Positions 8,833 to 17,274 are shown, counted from the first letter of the stretch. The stretch is DNA of 64,000 bases from Nonomuraea turcica (GCF_030718205.1 NZ_JAUZQF010000008.1:1-64000); one strand, 5' to 3'. Notes: generated from the letters alone by a model not told the origin. Program-made: numbers and translations.

Positions 8833-10611
8833 TCACTTCACGAAGAACACGGGACCACGCGGTCTGAACGGCAGCGATGCGCCCTGCGGCACCAGGAACG
8901 CGTGCTCCCTTCGGATGCGCAGCACGTCGCACCCGCCGTCGGTGATCACCAGGATGGGCCCGTCCGGTGGGAAGTCGTCGGCCTGCTCGAGCAGTCTGAC
9001 ACCCGGCTGGAGGACGGTGCCACCGCGGCCGCGCACTCTGACCTTGCCCGCGATGTCCTCGACCGGCAGGTAGCCGGCGTCGTAGGCGGCGGCGTCGCAG
9101 AAGACCACGCGGGCGCGGGGCACGTCGCGGGCCGCGGCGTAGGAGGCGATCGCGCCGAGCGCCTTGCCGAGCAGCTTGACGTCCATGGAGCCCGAGGTGT
9201 CCAGGACGACCCCGAACGTGGCCCTGCGCACGACTTCCTCGGGGCGGATCCAGCCGGGGCGCGGGATGCCGGGACTCGACGCCTGCCGGCGCGATGCGCG
9301 GGCGTAGGAGCGACGCTTCTCCTCGGGCTGGAAGTGCTCGTCGAACCAGCGGGCCAGCTGGGCGTCCCAGGGCAGCGGCGGCTGGTCGAGCGCGCGGATC
9401 TCCTCCTCGAGCCCGGCGGGCAGCAGGCCCCGCCCGTTGCTCTGGTGATAGGCCAGGCCGGTGCAGAGCGCGTTGCGGTAGTAATCGTCGAGGTCGACGT
9501 AACCGCCGATGCGGCGGGGCGGGCGGTCGAGCACGTCGCCGAGCCCGCGCCCGCGCAGGGTGGCGAGCTTGCGCAGGCGGCGCAGGTCGGTGGCGATGTG
9601 GTCGTAGACCGCCTCGGCGGACATGCCGCTGAGCGACTGGTCGAACAGCAGCCCTTCCGGCATCTGACCGACGCCCATCTCGGCCAGCCAGCCGTTGATC
9701 ACGTAGTCGCAGGCGACGTTCCACAGGTAGGGGTCCCGCAGGCCGCACCGCTCCCCGTGGCGCAGCGCGGCGTGCAGCATCTCGTGCGCCAGCACGAAAC
9801 GCCATTCGTCCTCGGAGTGGTGAGCGAGCGGGTTGATGTAGATCTCCCCCGCCTCGGCGCTGACCGCGGCGATCGAGATGGACCAGCCCCTGGCCAGCTC
9901 CGCGTCGGAGACGATCTTCATGCCCGCGGCCAGCGCGCCGAGCAGCGGGTAGGAGGAGGTGAACCAGCGCAGCGCGAGGTCCCACGGCCCTTTGACGTGC
10001 CCTTCGACGGGGGTGCGAGGCTCGCCGGCCTGGTCGAGCGCGCTCGTGGCGGCCTCGGCGACGCCGATCGCGAACGACCGCTGGAAGTCCATGTAGTCGG
10101 CCAGCTTCGCCGAGCCGATGCGGAAGTCGGGCTCCCCCCGTGGCTTGAGCGGGGCCGGGATCCCGAATCTGCGCCACTGCTCGGACAGCGTCACCTCGTC
10201 GTTCTCCGGCACCTCGGCAGGGAGCGGCCAGGGGCAGCGGCCGATCTTGAGGGTGCGCAGGAACCGCTCCACGGCCAGGCAGCAGGCGGCGTGGTAGGCG
10301 GGATGCGGGCGGTCGCCGTCGACGTCCCTGGGCGCGCAGGTGCGCGGGTCGGCGTGGCCGAAGCCGAGGTGCAGCAGAAGGTGGGCGAAGACCCAGGTCC
10401 ACTCCTCGGCCGGGGCGCGGCGCTTGGGGTGGAAGCGCACGTCGCCGTCGTCGGTGACGATCGCCCAGGTGTCGTTCGTCAGCTCACCCTCCTCGGCCTC
10501 CTCCAAGTGGGAGTAGAAGACGCGAAACAGCGGCTGCTTCGTGGTGGCCTGCCAGCCCTTCATGAGCTCGGCCCGCCACGGGTCGACCTTGGCCTTGCGG
10601 CGGCTGCTCAT
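8833..10611 (-). CDS. DUF2201-like metallopeptidase with VWA-like domain, MoxR partner
   Basis: A 592-residue cytoplasmic protein; start at 10611 because its ATG overlaps the stop of the MoxR gene (ATGA). Residues 276-285 (HEMLHAALRH) form an HExxHxxxxH-type zinc site. A VWA-like domain follows, with the MIDAS signature DTSGSMD at 471-477. The N-terminal part holds a degenerate copy of the same region, HLLLHLGFGH at 77-86, followed by a matching helix (HAACCLAVERFL versus NVACDYVINGWL), which indicates an internal duplication whose first site lost the catalytic Glu. Family knowledge: MoxR-VWA pairs act as chaperone or metal-insertion systems. The client here is unknown. Its 3' end lies 20 bases or fewer from the regulator's operator. 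Confidence 0.85.
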   Translation of the reverse strand: MSSRRKAKVDPWRAELMKGWQATTKQPLFRVFYSHLEEAEEGELTNDTWAIVTDDGDVRFHPKRRAPAEEWTWVFAHLLLHLGFGHADPRTCAPRDVDGDRPHPAYHAACCLAVERFLRTLKIGRCPWPLPAEVPENDEVTLSEQWRRFGIPAPLKPRGEPDFRIGSAKLADYMDFQRSFAIGVAEAATSALDQAGEPRTPVEGHVKGPWDLALRWFTSSYPLLGALAAGMKIVSDAELARGWSISIAAVSAEAGEIYINPLAHHSEDEWRFVLAHEMLHAALRHGERCGLRDPYLWNVACDYVINGWLAEMGVGQMPEGLLFDQSLSGMSAEAVYDHIATDLRRLRKLATLRGRGLGDVLDRPPRRIGGYVDLDDYYRNALCTGLAYHQSNGRGLLPAGLEEEIRALDQPPLPWDAQLARWFDEHFQPEEKRRSYARASRRQASSPGIPRPGWIRPEEVVRRATFGVVLDTSGSMDVKLLGKALGAIASYAAARDVPRARVVFCDAAAYDAGYLPVEDIAGKVRVRGRGGTVLQPGVRLLEQADDFPPDGPILVITDGGCDVLRIRREHAFLVPQGASLPFRPRGPVFFVK

Positions 10612-11669
10612 GACCGGGCCGCCATCAGCCGCGGCACGTCCCTGCCGACCTCGACCAGGAACCAGGTGGGCAGCGCGGGTGCGCCGTCGGCGTTGTTGGC
10701 GATGACGAGCTGGGCGCACTCGAGGGAGATCTCGGCCAGCTCGACCAGCAGCGTCTTGGCGCGGAAGCCGAGGTCGCGACCCCGGGAGGAGGCTCCGCGT
10801 TTGTCCGCGGGCAGCTCCTTGATCAGGCGGGCGCGGAACGCCTCGGCCAGGAAGTAGAGCAGGTCGCGCTCCTCGGGCGCGCGCGGCCAGGGCGCCTCGC
10901 CCTTGAGCACGGCCTCCAGGTCGTACGCGTGCCGCACGGTCTTGACGTAGGCGCGGAACGCCGAGGCGTGGGTGGCGGTGAGCGTGCCGAACGCGAGCAT
11001 GGCGATCGTCTCGTCGGACACGTCGTCGCCGTAGGACAGGAGCACGTCGGACAGCATGTGCCAGGCCCGGGGCGAGGAGAACGTCTCCTCGGTCTTCGGC
11101 GGCTGGCTCCACAGGTGGTCGGGCCGCTGCACGAGATAGTCGACGATCCACGGGTGGATGCCGTTGGCCGCAGCCCACTTCAGCCAGTCGTCGGCCGAGG
11201 CCCGCAGGTGGACGTGGACCAGCCGGTTGATCAGCGCGGAGGCCATCGGGCGGGCGAGGGCGTTGTCGGTCGCCCTGTTGCCCGCGCCGATCACGACCGA
11301 GCCGGCCGGCAGCTCGTAGGTGCCGATCCTGCGGTCGAGGATCAGCGAGTAGAACGCCTTCTGCACCTCCGGCGCCGAGGCGTTGAGCTCGTCGAGGAAC
11401 AGGCAGTAGGGCTCGTCGCGGGCGATCGACTCCGGCGGCGCGAACCGGCTGCGCCCGCCCACCAGCTCGGGCACGCCGATCAGGTCTTCGGGGGCGAGCT
11501 GGGTGCCGAGCAGCGTCACGCACTCCAGGCCGAGGGAGCCGGCGAACTCGCGGACCAGCGAGCTCTTGCCGATGCCGGGCGCGCCCCACAGGAACACGGG
11601 CCGGACCACGGCGACGTGCAGCAGCAGCTCGGGGAGCTGCGCGGGGGTGACCGTGACCGTTGCCTGCAC
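10608..11669 (-). CDS. MoxR-family AAA+ ATPase
   Basis: A 353-residue AAA+ protein. Walker A is GAPGIGKSS (about residues 29-37), Walker B is CLFLDELNAS, and sensor 1 lies in VVIGAGNRATDN. An ELNASAPEVQKAFYSLI-type loop and the C-terminal lid follow. It is coupled by a four-base overlap to the metallopeptidase-VWA gene. Known MoxR proteins remodel or activate VWA-containing partners, and that is the likely role. The GTG start at 11669 has only a weak ribosome-binding site. The 244-base region upstream is shared with the divergent erm leader. Confidence 0.9.
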   Translation of the reverse strand: MQATVTVTPAQLPELLLHVAVVRPVFLWGAPGIGKSSLVREFAGSLGLECVTLLGTQLAPEDLIGVPELVGGRSRFAPPESIARDEPYCLFLDELNASAPEVQKAFYSLILDRRIGTYELPAGSVVIGAGNRATDNALARPMASALINRLVHVHLRASADDWLKWAAANGIHPWIVDYLVQRPDHLWSQPPKTEETFSSPRAWHMLSDVLLSYGDDVSDETIAMLAFGTLTATHASAFRAYVKTVRHAYDLEAVLKGEAPWPRAPEERDLLYFLAEAFRARLIKELPADKRGASSRGRDLGFRAKTLLVELAEISLECAQLVIANNADGAPALPTWFLVEVGRDVPRLMAARS

Positions 11670-11720
11670 GCTGTCCAGAGTGACGAACCAGGCGCCGCTC
11701 GCGCATCACATTTAATTGCG

Positions 11721-11750
11721 TTGCCCGGGTGCCGGTCCGCTGCCTACTGT
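11721..11750 (+). promoter_or_regulatory. putative promoter of the erm leader transcript
   Basis: TTGCCC (11721-11726) and TACTGT (11745-11750) are separated by 18 bp. An AT-rich patch (ATTTAATT, about 11710-11717) sits just upstream of the -35, the arrangement seen at WhiB7-dependent promoters. The expected start point is about 11757, practically at the leader ATG (11758), so the leader peptide may be translated from a leaderless end. No experimental support is available here. Confidence 0.45.
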
Positions 11751-11757
11751 GGCAGGC

Positions 11758-11823
11758 ATGACATGCATGTGCGCCTGCCCGATGTTCATTCGCATCCGCC
11801 GCAGCCGGGCTCTGGCCCGCTAG
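11758..11823 (+). CDS. putative erm leader peptide (attenuator uORF, 21 aa)
   Basis: This ORF of 21 codons begins MTCMCACPM and ends IRIRRSRALAR. It has three Cys at positions 3, 5 and 7 and five Arg at 12, 14, 15, 17 and 21. The C-terminal half contains R-I-R and R-S-R, i.e. the Arg/Lys-x-Arg/Lys motif at which drug-bound ribosomes stall in the ErmD-type leader class. The stop codon TAG (11821-11823) is the first base of a perfect hairpin, and the erm start lies 90 bases further on. The position, size and motif fit translational attenuation. An overlapping 25-codon ORF starting at 11764 is an alternative. Too short to prove from one sequence. Confidence 0.55.
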   Translation: MTCMCACPMFIRIRRSRALAR

Positions 11824-11907
11824 CGGACGCGATCATCTGAGGCTGCGCGTCCGCACGCGTGCCCAGGGCCCTTCGAGACCCCATTCATCTCGAGGACCCG
11901 AAGGGGC
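11823..11907 (+). promoter_or_regulatory. two-hairpin attenuator between leader peptide and erm
   Basis: Hairpin 1 is a perfect 9-bp stem, GCGGACGCG (11823-11831) with CGCGTCCGC (11846-11854), beginning at the leader stop. Hairpin 2 pairs CCCTTCG (11869-11875) with CGAAGGG (11899-11905), with G11868-C11907 possible beyond a bulge; its 3' arm contains the AAGGGG ribosome-binding site (11901-11906) of the erm gene. Sequestration of the ribosome-binding site is the expected default state. How stalling in the leader would open hairpin 2 is not obvious by eye and needs folding. Confidence 0.6.
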
Positions 11908-11913
11908 AGCGCT

Positions 11914-12738
11914 GTGGCGCGGAATTTCGCACACGGTAACTATTCACACACCCAGAAGAACGCCAGGAACAGCGGTGGCGGCCGCACGCCCAGAGACCGG
12001 GCGCGGCGCACGCTCTCGCAGAATTTCCTGGTCGACAGGCATGCCGTCGACCTGATGGTGAAGGCCGCCGCGCCCAAAGGGCTGGTGCTGGAGCCGGGCG
12101 CGGGGGAAGGCGTGCTCACCTTGGCGCTGGCCGAGGCGGGCGCCAGGGTCGTCGGCTACGAGATCGATCCCCTGCTGGCCGGGAAGCTGAGCGCGCGGAC
12201 CCGTAGCGATCCCCGGATCGACGTGGTCAGGGGCGACTTCACGGCCGCGCGGGCGCCGGGTGAGCCGTTCGCGGTCGTGGGCAACATCCCGTACTCGGTG
12301 ACGTCGAAGATCGTGGACTGGTGCCTGCGGGCGCCTGGCCTGACCTCGGCGACGTTGCTCACGCAGCGGGAGTACGCCCGCAAACGCACCGGCGACTACG
12401 GCCGCTGGAGCCTGGTCACGGTGGAGTCGTGGCCGTGGTTCGACTGGCGGCTCGGCGACACGATCGGCAGGGAGAGCTTCCGGCCCGTCCCGGCGGTCGA
12501 CTCGGCGATCCTCCTGGTCAGGCGGCGGCCCGAGCCGCTGGTCCAGGGCCGTCGTTCCTATCAGGAGCTGGTCGAGCTGGGGTTCGGCGGCGTCGGAGGA
12601 TCGGTGCGGGCCTCGCTGAAGACCCGTTATCCGGGGGTGGACGCCGCGTTGAAGGCCGCGGGCGTGGCCCGCGACGCCGTCGTGGGTCACGTGCACCCCG
12701 ATCAGTGGATCACGTTGTGGGAGCGGCTATGCCGCTGA
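11914..12738 (+). CDS. erm: 23S rRNA (adenine-N6) methyltransferase, Erm family
   Basis: A 274-residue SAM-dependent methyltransferase. The Arg-rich N-terminus leads to the Erm/KsgA entry motif RRTLSQNFLVD (about residues 31-41). Motif I is EPGAGEG (about 60-66), the acidic end of beta-2 is YEIDP, and the catalytic motif IV is GNIPYSV (about 121-127). The basic N-terminal extension, the C-terminal sequence and the presence of a leader peptide favour Erm (23S A2058, macrolide-lincosamide-streptogramin resistance) over the housekeeping KsgA. Start is the GTG at 11914 with AAGGGG seven bases upstream. The 3' end overlaps the convergent membrane gene by 12 bases. No biosynthetic cluster is adjacent, so intrinsic resistance is more likely than producer self-protection. 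Confidence 0.88.
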   Translation: MARNFAHGNYSHTQKNARNSGGGRTPRDRARRTLSQNFLVDRHAVDLMVKAAAPKGLVLEPGAGEGVLTLALAEAGARVVGYEIDPLLAGKLSARTRSDPRIDVVRGDFTAARAPGEPFAVVGNIPYSVTSKIVDWCLRAPGLTSATLLTQREYARKRTGDYGRWSLVTVESWPWFDWRLGDTIGRESFRPVPAVDSAILLVRRRPEPLVQGRRSYQELVELGFGGVGGSVRASLKTRYPGVDAALKAAGVARDAVVGHVHPDQWITLWERLCR

Positions 12739-14118
12739 GGTGAGCTTGGCCTTCGCCGCGGTCTCCACGGCGGGGGCCAGGCCGGGGGCCGGTGCCACGC
12801 GCCGGCCCCAGGGCATGGCCAGGAACAGGATCGGCAGCAGCACGATCGACGCCCGCGACCAGTCCTGGTGCAGATACCACCACGTGGTGACGTCGAACTG
12901 GGTCATGTAGAGGTAGCCGTAGCCGGCCCAGAGCGAGACGCCGATGATGGCCGGCCAGGCGAACCTGGTTGGCCTGGCGATCAGGAACGGCATGAACCAC
13001 AGCAGGTATTGGGCGCCCAGCCGGGGCGTCACCACCATGAAGATCAGCAGGATGGCCGTGGTCAGGTCGATCGGGTCGGCCCGCCGCCAGAGGATGAGCA
13101 CCGCGATGACGCACACGTAGATGAGGTTGGTGCCGAAGGAGGCCAGCTCCGGGATCAGCGCCCAGTCGCCGCCGGTGAACCACGGCGTCCAGCCCCATTC
13201 GCCGATGATCGGCCGGATGTCCTGGATGGTGTGGATGACCGCGGGGATCTGGTCGAGCGACGTGCCCGCGAAGATCGGCAGCGTGACCAGGAAGAAGATC
13301 GGCACCATGCCGGTGGTGAACAGGGCCGCGACCCGGGAGCGCAGGTTGGGCAGGAGCAGGAGCATGCCGGGGATCAGCCAGATCGGCCAGCTCTTCGCGC
13401 ACAACGCCAGACCCATGAGCAGCCCGGCCAGCGCGCCGCGCTTGACGTGGGCCAGGTCGTCGGCGCCGGGCAGGAGGGCGCGGTGCAGCATGCCGCCGCG
13501 GCCGATCACCCGCGGGATCGAGGCACGCACGCCGTACGCCGCCAGGCCGCGGCGCACCTTGGCGATCACGTCGGTGGTCATGCCGGGACGCTCGGGCTCG
13601 CCGGGGCCGCGGGCGACGACGAACGCGGCCACGCCGAACACGAGCGCGACCGGCTCGACCTGGCCGTGGACGGAGGCGATGAGCAGGGCGAGCGGGTTGA
13701 GCGCATATTGGAAGGCGCGCAGCGACGCCTTTGGGCCGCCGGCGAGCTTGGCCACCAGCGGGATGAGCACGATGTCGGCGACGACGGTGACCAGGCGCCC
13801 GGCGTATTCCCACGGGATGCCGAGCCATAGCAGGATGCCGTACACGTAGGGGATGGTCGGCAGGAAGTGCCAGCCTCCCTCGCTGGCCAGCACCGGGTCC
13901 TCGCCCCGCAGCACGGCCTCGCCCGCGGGCTTGAAGCTCTCCATGAAGTCGACGGGCTGCCATGAATCGATCGCCGAGGTGTACATGATGAGCACGCGCA
14001 CCGCCACGCCGACGACGATGGCGGCGATGAGCGGAGGCCGCCAATCGCGCCATTGGGCGATGAGAGCGAGCATGACACCGGCGACGAGGACTATCCCCGT
14101 GAGGACTGCGTAATCCAT
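12727..14118 (-). CDS. GT87-like polytopic membrane glycosyltransferase (putative mannosyltransferase)
   Basis: A 463-residue integral membrane protein with about ten hydrophobic helices, starting at the ATG at 14118; an upstream in-frame ATG (14214) would add a non-hydrophobic, poorly supported tail. The first extracytoplasmic loop carries Asp/Glu residues (SWQPVDFMESFKPAGEAVLRGEDPV) as in GT-C enzymes that use polyprenyl-phosphate sugars. FQYALNPLALLIASVHGQVEP and LRAGLLMGLALCAKSWP-type stretches resemble actinobacterial GT87 proteins. The acceptor is unknown. Expression is convergent with erm and no obvious operon partner exists. Confidence 0.65.
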   Translation of the reverse strand: MDYAVLTGIVLVAGVMLALIAQWRDWRPPLIAAIVVGVAVRVLIMYTSAIDSWQPVDFMESFKPAGEAVLRGEDPVLASEGGWHFLPTIPYVYGILLWLGIPWEYAGRLVTVVADIVLIPLVAKLAGGPKASLRAFQYALNPLALLIASVHGQVEPVALVFGVAAFVVARGPGEPERPGMTTDVIAKVRRGLAAYGVRASIPRVIGRGGMLHRALLPGADDLAHVKRGALAGLLMGLALCAKSWPIWLIPGMLLLLPNLRSRVAALFTTGMVPIFFLVTLPIFAGTSLDQIPAVIHTIQDIRPIIGEWGWTPWFTGGDWALIPELASFGTNLIYVCVIAVLILWRRADPIDLTTAILLIFMVVTPRLGAQYLLWFMPFLIARPTRFAWPAIIGVSLWAGYGYLYMTQFDVTTWWYLHQDWSRASIVLLPILFLAMPWGRRVAPAPGLAPAVETAAKAKLTSAA

Positions 14119-14235
14119 GGCGGGATCTAGCCTGCCGCATCCACCCGAGTGCCGCCACCTGGGGTTCCGATTCTTATCCCCGACATGCCGACACGTTTCG
14201 CGATACGGCACCACGGTCTGTGTTCAACTTTTTGC

Positions 14236-15807
14236 ATGGGGGGATCGCAGGTCAACCAGGCACTGGTGAGGCTCTACTTCGAGGTGAGAGATGGGCTGCG
14301 CGACCCGGTCGCGGCCTGGGCGAAACTCACAGGGAACTCACAGCAATATGTCCGGGCGAGAGGCGAGCGGCGGGTGCCGCTCGACGACGGCACCGCGGCC
14401 GAGCTCGCCGCGGCGGCGATCGTGCACACCACCGCGCGGCACGGCGCGGATCGGGTGGCGGCGCTGGCCACCTCACCGCTGGCGCGGATCGTCGGCGGGC
14501 TCGGCGGCGCGGTGCTGACCGAGCATCCGTGCGCACCCGAGCAGGTGCTGGGGCCGCGGTTCGCCGGTCCGCGGGCCGAGGACTGGGCGCGGGCGGCGTA
14601 CGTGCTGCTCTGGGGCGAGAACAACCGACTCGTGCGCACCGCCGACACGCCCTGGGTGATCGCCGGGCGGTACAAGGGCCAGAAGGTGGTCGCGATCGGC
14701 ACCCATCCGACGCGGTTGTCGGACGAGACGCTGGTCGTGCGCCCGGGCACGGACGGCGCGCTGGCCATGGCCATGGGGCACGTGCTGCTCAAGGAGTTCT
14801 TCCTGGACCGCACGCCGTTCGCCGGGCACGCCATGGAGCGCACGGATCTGCCGTTCCTGGTGCGGCTGCAGCCGAGGAACGGCGCGTACGTGCCCGGCGG
14901 GGTGCTCGGGCGGGTCAGCGACCGGCTCACCGTGTACGGCGGCGAGGCGGTCGAGGTGCTGCTGCCGCGCTTCGACGACGGTCCGGGGGTGCTGCGGCGC
15001 GGCGTGCCGGTGGTGCGGGACGGCGACAACCTGGTGACGACCGTGTTCGACCTGCTGCTGGCCGTGTACGGGGTGGCGCGTCCCGGCCTGCCCGGCGCGT
15101 GGCCGGCCGGGTACGACGACCGCGCCGAGCCGTACACGCCCGGCTGGCAGGAGGCCTGCACCGGCGTGCCCGCCTCGCGCACCCTGAAGATCGCGCGCGA
15201 GCTGGGGGTGACGGCGGAGAAGACCGGAGGGCGGTGCGTGATCGTACCGGGCCGGCTGGAGACCCCGCACGCCGACACCGCCTACCGGGCGATGCTGGCA
15301 CTGCTGGTGCTCACCGGGTGCGGCAGCGGGTGGGCGCAGGCGAGCGGTGTGGGGATCCCGCTGGTGCCGTACCTGTGCCTGCATGCCTGTGGCGAGGACC
15401 GCTCGGACGTGGGCGCGCTCAGCTGGGCGCTGGCCGAGGGGCTGTTCACGCACCGCACGTCGCGGTCGGTGCTGCTGGAGGCGGTGCGCGACGGCTGGCC
15501 GATGGCGCCGCCGCCGCGCGTGCTCGCCCTGCCGCGGCCGATCTACCCGCTGCCGCCGGACGTGGATCTGCTCATCGGGCCCGACGACCACTGCGACCTG
15601 TCGCCCCCGGACGCCGAGCTGGTGGCCGGCGCGGTGGCCAGGCTCACCGGCAGCCCGGCCGTGACCGAGCCGGACGGCGACCGGGCGGCCGGGCGGATGC
15701 GGCTGCTGGTGGACCACGCCTGGATGCACGAGTACGGCGAGGCCCTGCCGACGTACCGTCCGCCGGGCCTCGGCGTCCCGCTCAAGCCCACTCAGCTCGT
15801 CATGTGA
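14236..15807 (+). CDS. NarG-derived protein lacking Fe-S and molybdenum ligands (pseudoenzyme?)
   Basis: About 523 residues from the ATG at 14236; in-frame starts at 14149 and 14185 are possible and no clear ribosome-binding site decides. Several blocks track respiratory nitrate reductase alpha subunit in order: DPVAAWAKLTG, WGENN (for WGSNVP), RYKGQKVVAIGTHP, PGTDGALAMAMGHVLLKEFF, YTDLPFLV-like TDLPFLVRLQ, a VFDLLLAVYGVARPGLPG block, TPGWQEACTGVPA, and finally GRMRLLVDHAW...LPTYRPP near the end. NarG is ~1,230 residues; here the N-terminal cluster motif, the YDWYxDLP molybdenum-ligand Asp and the whole C-terminal cofactor domain are absent. No narH, narJ or narI is nearby. The frame is open throughout, so it is probably expressed, with an unknown role. 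Confidence 0.75.
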   Translation: MGGSQVNQALVRLYFEVRDGLRDPVAAWAKLTGNSQQYVRARGERRVPLDDGTAAELAAAAIVHTTARHGADRVAALATSPLARIVGGLGGAVLTEHPCAPEQVLGPRFAGPRAEDWARAAYVLLWGENNRLVRTADTPWVIAGRYKGQKVVAIGTHPTRLSDETLVVRPGTDGALAMAMGHVLLKEFFLDRTPFAGHAMERTDLPFLVRLQPRNGAYVPGGVLGRVSDRLTVYGGEAVEVLLPRFDDGPGVLRRGVPVVRDGDNLVTTVFDLLLAVYGVARPGLPGAWPAGYDDRAEPYTPGWQEACTGVPASRTLKIARELGVTAEKTGGRCVIVPGRLETPHADTAYRAMLALLVLTGCGSGWAQASGVGIPLVPYLCLHACGEDRSDVGALSWALAEGLFTHRTSRSVLLEAVRDGWPMAPPPRVLALPRPIYPLPPDVDLLIGPDDHCDLSPPDAELVAGAVARLTGSPAVTEPDGDRAAGRMRLLVDHAWMHEYGEALPTYRPPGLGVPLKPTQLVM

Positions 15808-15840
15808 GGGCGTTCAGCCCCGCGCAGGCCGGGTCGTGGC

Positions 15841-17274
15841 TCAGAAGCCGGCGGTGATCCTGGTGAACTCCCAGTCGGCCTGAGCGATGCCGCTGCAGTT
15901 CGACACCACGCCGCCGCCCGGGCAGGGACGGTCGCGGTTGACGGACCAGTACGCGAACCTGGTCAGGCCCCGGGCCTTGGCCCAGTCACGGATCTGCGTC
16001 CAGGTGGCCGGGGTGGTGAGCTCCTGCTGGTCGGACAGGCCGTTCATGCCGGAGATGCCCATGCGCGCGTACGCCTGCGCGTCGCTCCAGCCGAACGCGC
16101 TCTTCAACGCGTTCTTCAGCCCCTCAGAGGCGTTGACGGTGTCCTGGTAGATGTTGGAGCTGCCGAAGTCGAACGGCATGATCGTGTAGTTGTCGATCGG
16201 CACGCCCAGCGCCCTGGACTGGTTGATCAGCCGGATGCCGTGGGCGTTCGGGCCGGTCCTGGTGGTGCCGAAGGTGACGACGACCTTGACGTTCGGGTTG
16301 TTCTGCTTGACGATCTTGAGGCCGTTCAGGATGCGGTCCTGGACGGTGTAGTTCTCGAACTCGTCGGTGTTCTCGATGTCGAAGTCCACGACGGCGGGGC
16401 CGACGGCGTTGATGACCTGCTGCACCGCGTTCGCGAACGCCTGCGGCGTGGAGCAGTTGGGGCCGAGCTTGTTGCCCGACCAGCCGCCGAAGGAGATCTG
16501 GACGTTGCCGCCCTTGGACTTGATCGTGTTGATCGCCTGCTGGTCGGCGCCGCCGGTCAGCGGCCGGTTGCCGTCCCAGGCCGGGGTGCAGCCGCCGCTG
16601 GACAGGATGAAGGCCATCGTGAACGACCTGACGCCGGTCGCGTCCATCACGGTGCCCGGGTTGGGCGGGTTGCCCCAGCCCATGTAGAGGTAGGGGGCGC
16701 CGGCCATCTTGGTGGGGTTGGTAGGCGGCGGGCCCGAGGAGGTGGTGGCGGTCACGGAGTTGCTCACGCCCGACAGGTTCCCGGCCGCGTCGCGGGCACG
16801 CACCGTGTAGGTGTAGCCGGTCGAGGGGTTCAGGCTGGAGTCGGTGTACGTGGTGCCCGTGGCGGTGCCCACGTGCGTGCCGCCGCGGTAGACGTTGTAG
16901 CCGGTCACGCCCACGTTGTCGGTGGAGGCGTTCCAGGCCAGCGAGACGCTGCTGGAGGTGACGCCGGTCGAGCGGAGGCTGCCGGGCACCGACGGCGCGG
17001 TGGTGTCGCCTCCTCCCCCGGTGCCGGCCTTCCAGAGGGCGGGCACGTTCGGCGGCTCCCAGCCGGGCTGCGAGGTGTGGGCCTGGAGGCAGACGTAGTC
17101 GACGCCGTTGTGGGTGACGACCGCGCCCACGGCGTAGGCGGTCCACGGGGCCCAGGCGGCGGCCATCTGCTGCACCGCGCCGTGGGCCGCGGGCGCGGCG
17201 GTGACGAGGCCGGCGCCGGTCAGGGCAAGTGCGGTGCCGGCCAGTAACGCGGTCAGCTTGCTGCGAAATCTCAT
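15841..17274 (-). CDS. secreted GH18 chitinase with CBM5/12 and FN3 domains
   Basis: A 477-residue secreted enzyme. The signal peptide ends near residue 32 (PAAHGA). A CBM5/12-type chitin-binding module (AWAPWTAYAVGAVVTHNGVDYVC, about 40-82) is followed by an FN3 domain (about 95-185) and a GH18 barrel (about 192-477). The catalytic strand reads VVDFDIEN, matching D-x-D-x-E of GH18, with the first Asp of the longer DxxDxDxE pattern replaced by Ala. It hydrolyses chitin extracellularly. It overlaps the upstream chitinase gene (ATGA), so both are made from one transcript under the operator at 18976-18992. Confidence 0.92.
   Translation of the reverse strand: MRFRSKLTALLAGTALALTGAGLVTAAPAAHGAVQQMAAAWAPWTAYAVGAVVTHNGVDYVCLQAHTSQPGWEPPNVPALWKAGTGGGGDTTAPSVPGSLRSTGVTSSSVSLAWNASTDNVGVTGYNVYRGGTHVGTATGTTYTDSSLNPSTGYTYTVRARDAAGNLSGVSNSVTATTSSGPPPTNPTKMAGAPYLYMGWGNPPNPGTVMDATGVRSFTMAFILSSGGCTPAWDGNRPLTGGADQQAINTIKSKGGNVQISFGGWSGNKLGPNCSTPQAFANAVQQVINAVGPAVVDFDIENTDEFENYTVQDRILNGLKIVKQNNPNVKVVVTFGTTRTGPNAHGIRLINQSRALGVPIDNYTIMPFDFGSSNIYQDTVNASEGLKNALKSAFGWSDAQAYARMGISGMNGLSDQQELTTPATWTQIRDWAKARGLTRFAYWSVNRDRPCPGGGVVSNCSGIAQADWEFTRITAGF

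Noticed and set aside
10612..11709. Upstream extension of the metallopeptidase-VWA frame into the MoxR gene
   Set aside because: The extension is Arg/Pro-rich shadow sequence of MoxR; the ATGA overlap at 10608-10611 gives a natural start.
11764..11840. Alternative 25-codon leader ORF before erm
   Set aside because: It is in another frame, ends inside hairpin 1 and lacks the stalling motif; kept only as an alternative to the 21-codon ORF.
11914..12738. KsgA-type 16S rRNA dimethyltransferase
   Set aside because: The Arg-rich N-terminal extension, overall sequence and the leader peptide fit Erm better; the two families share the fold and motifs, so this is a judgement, not proof.
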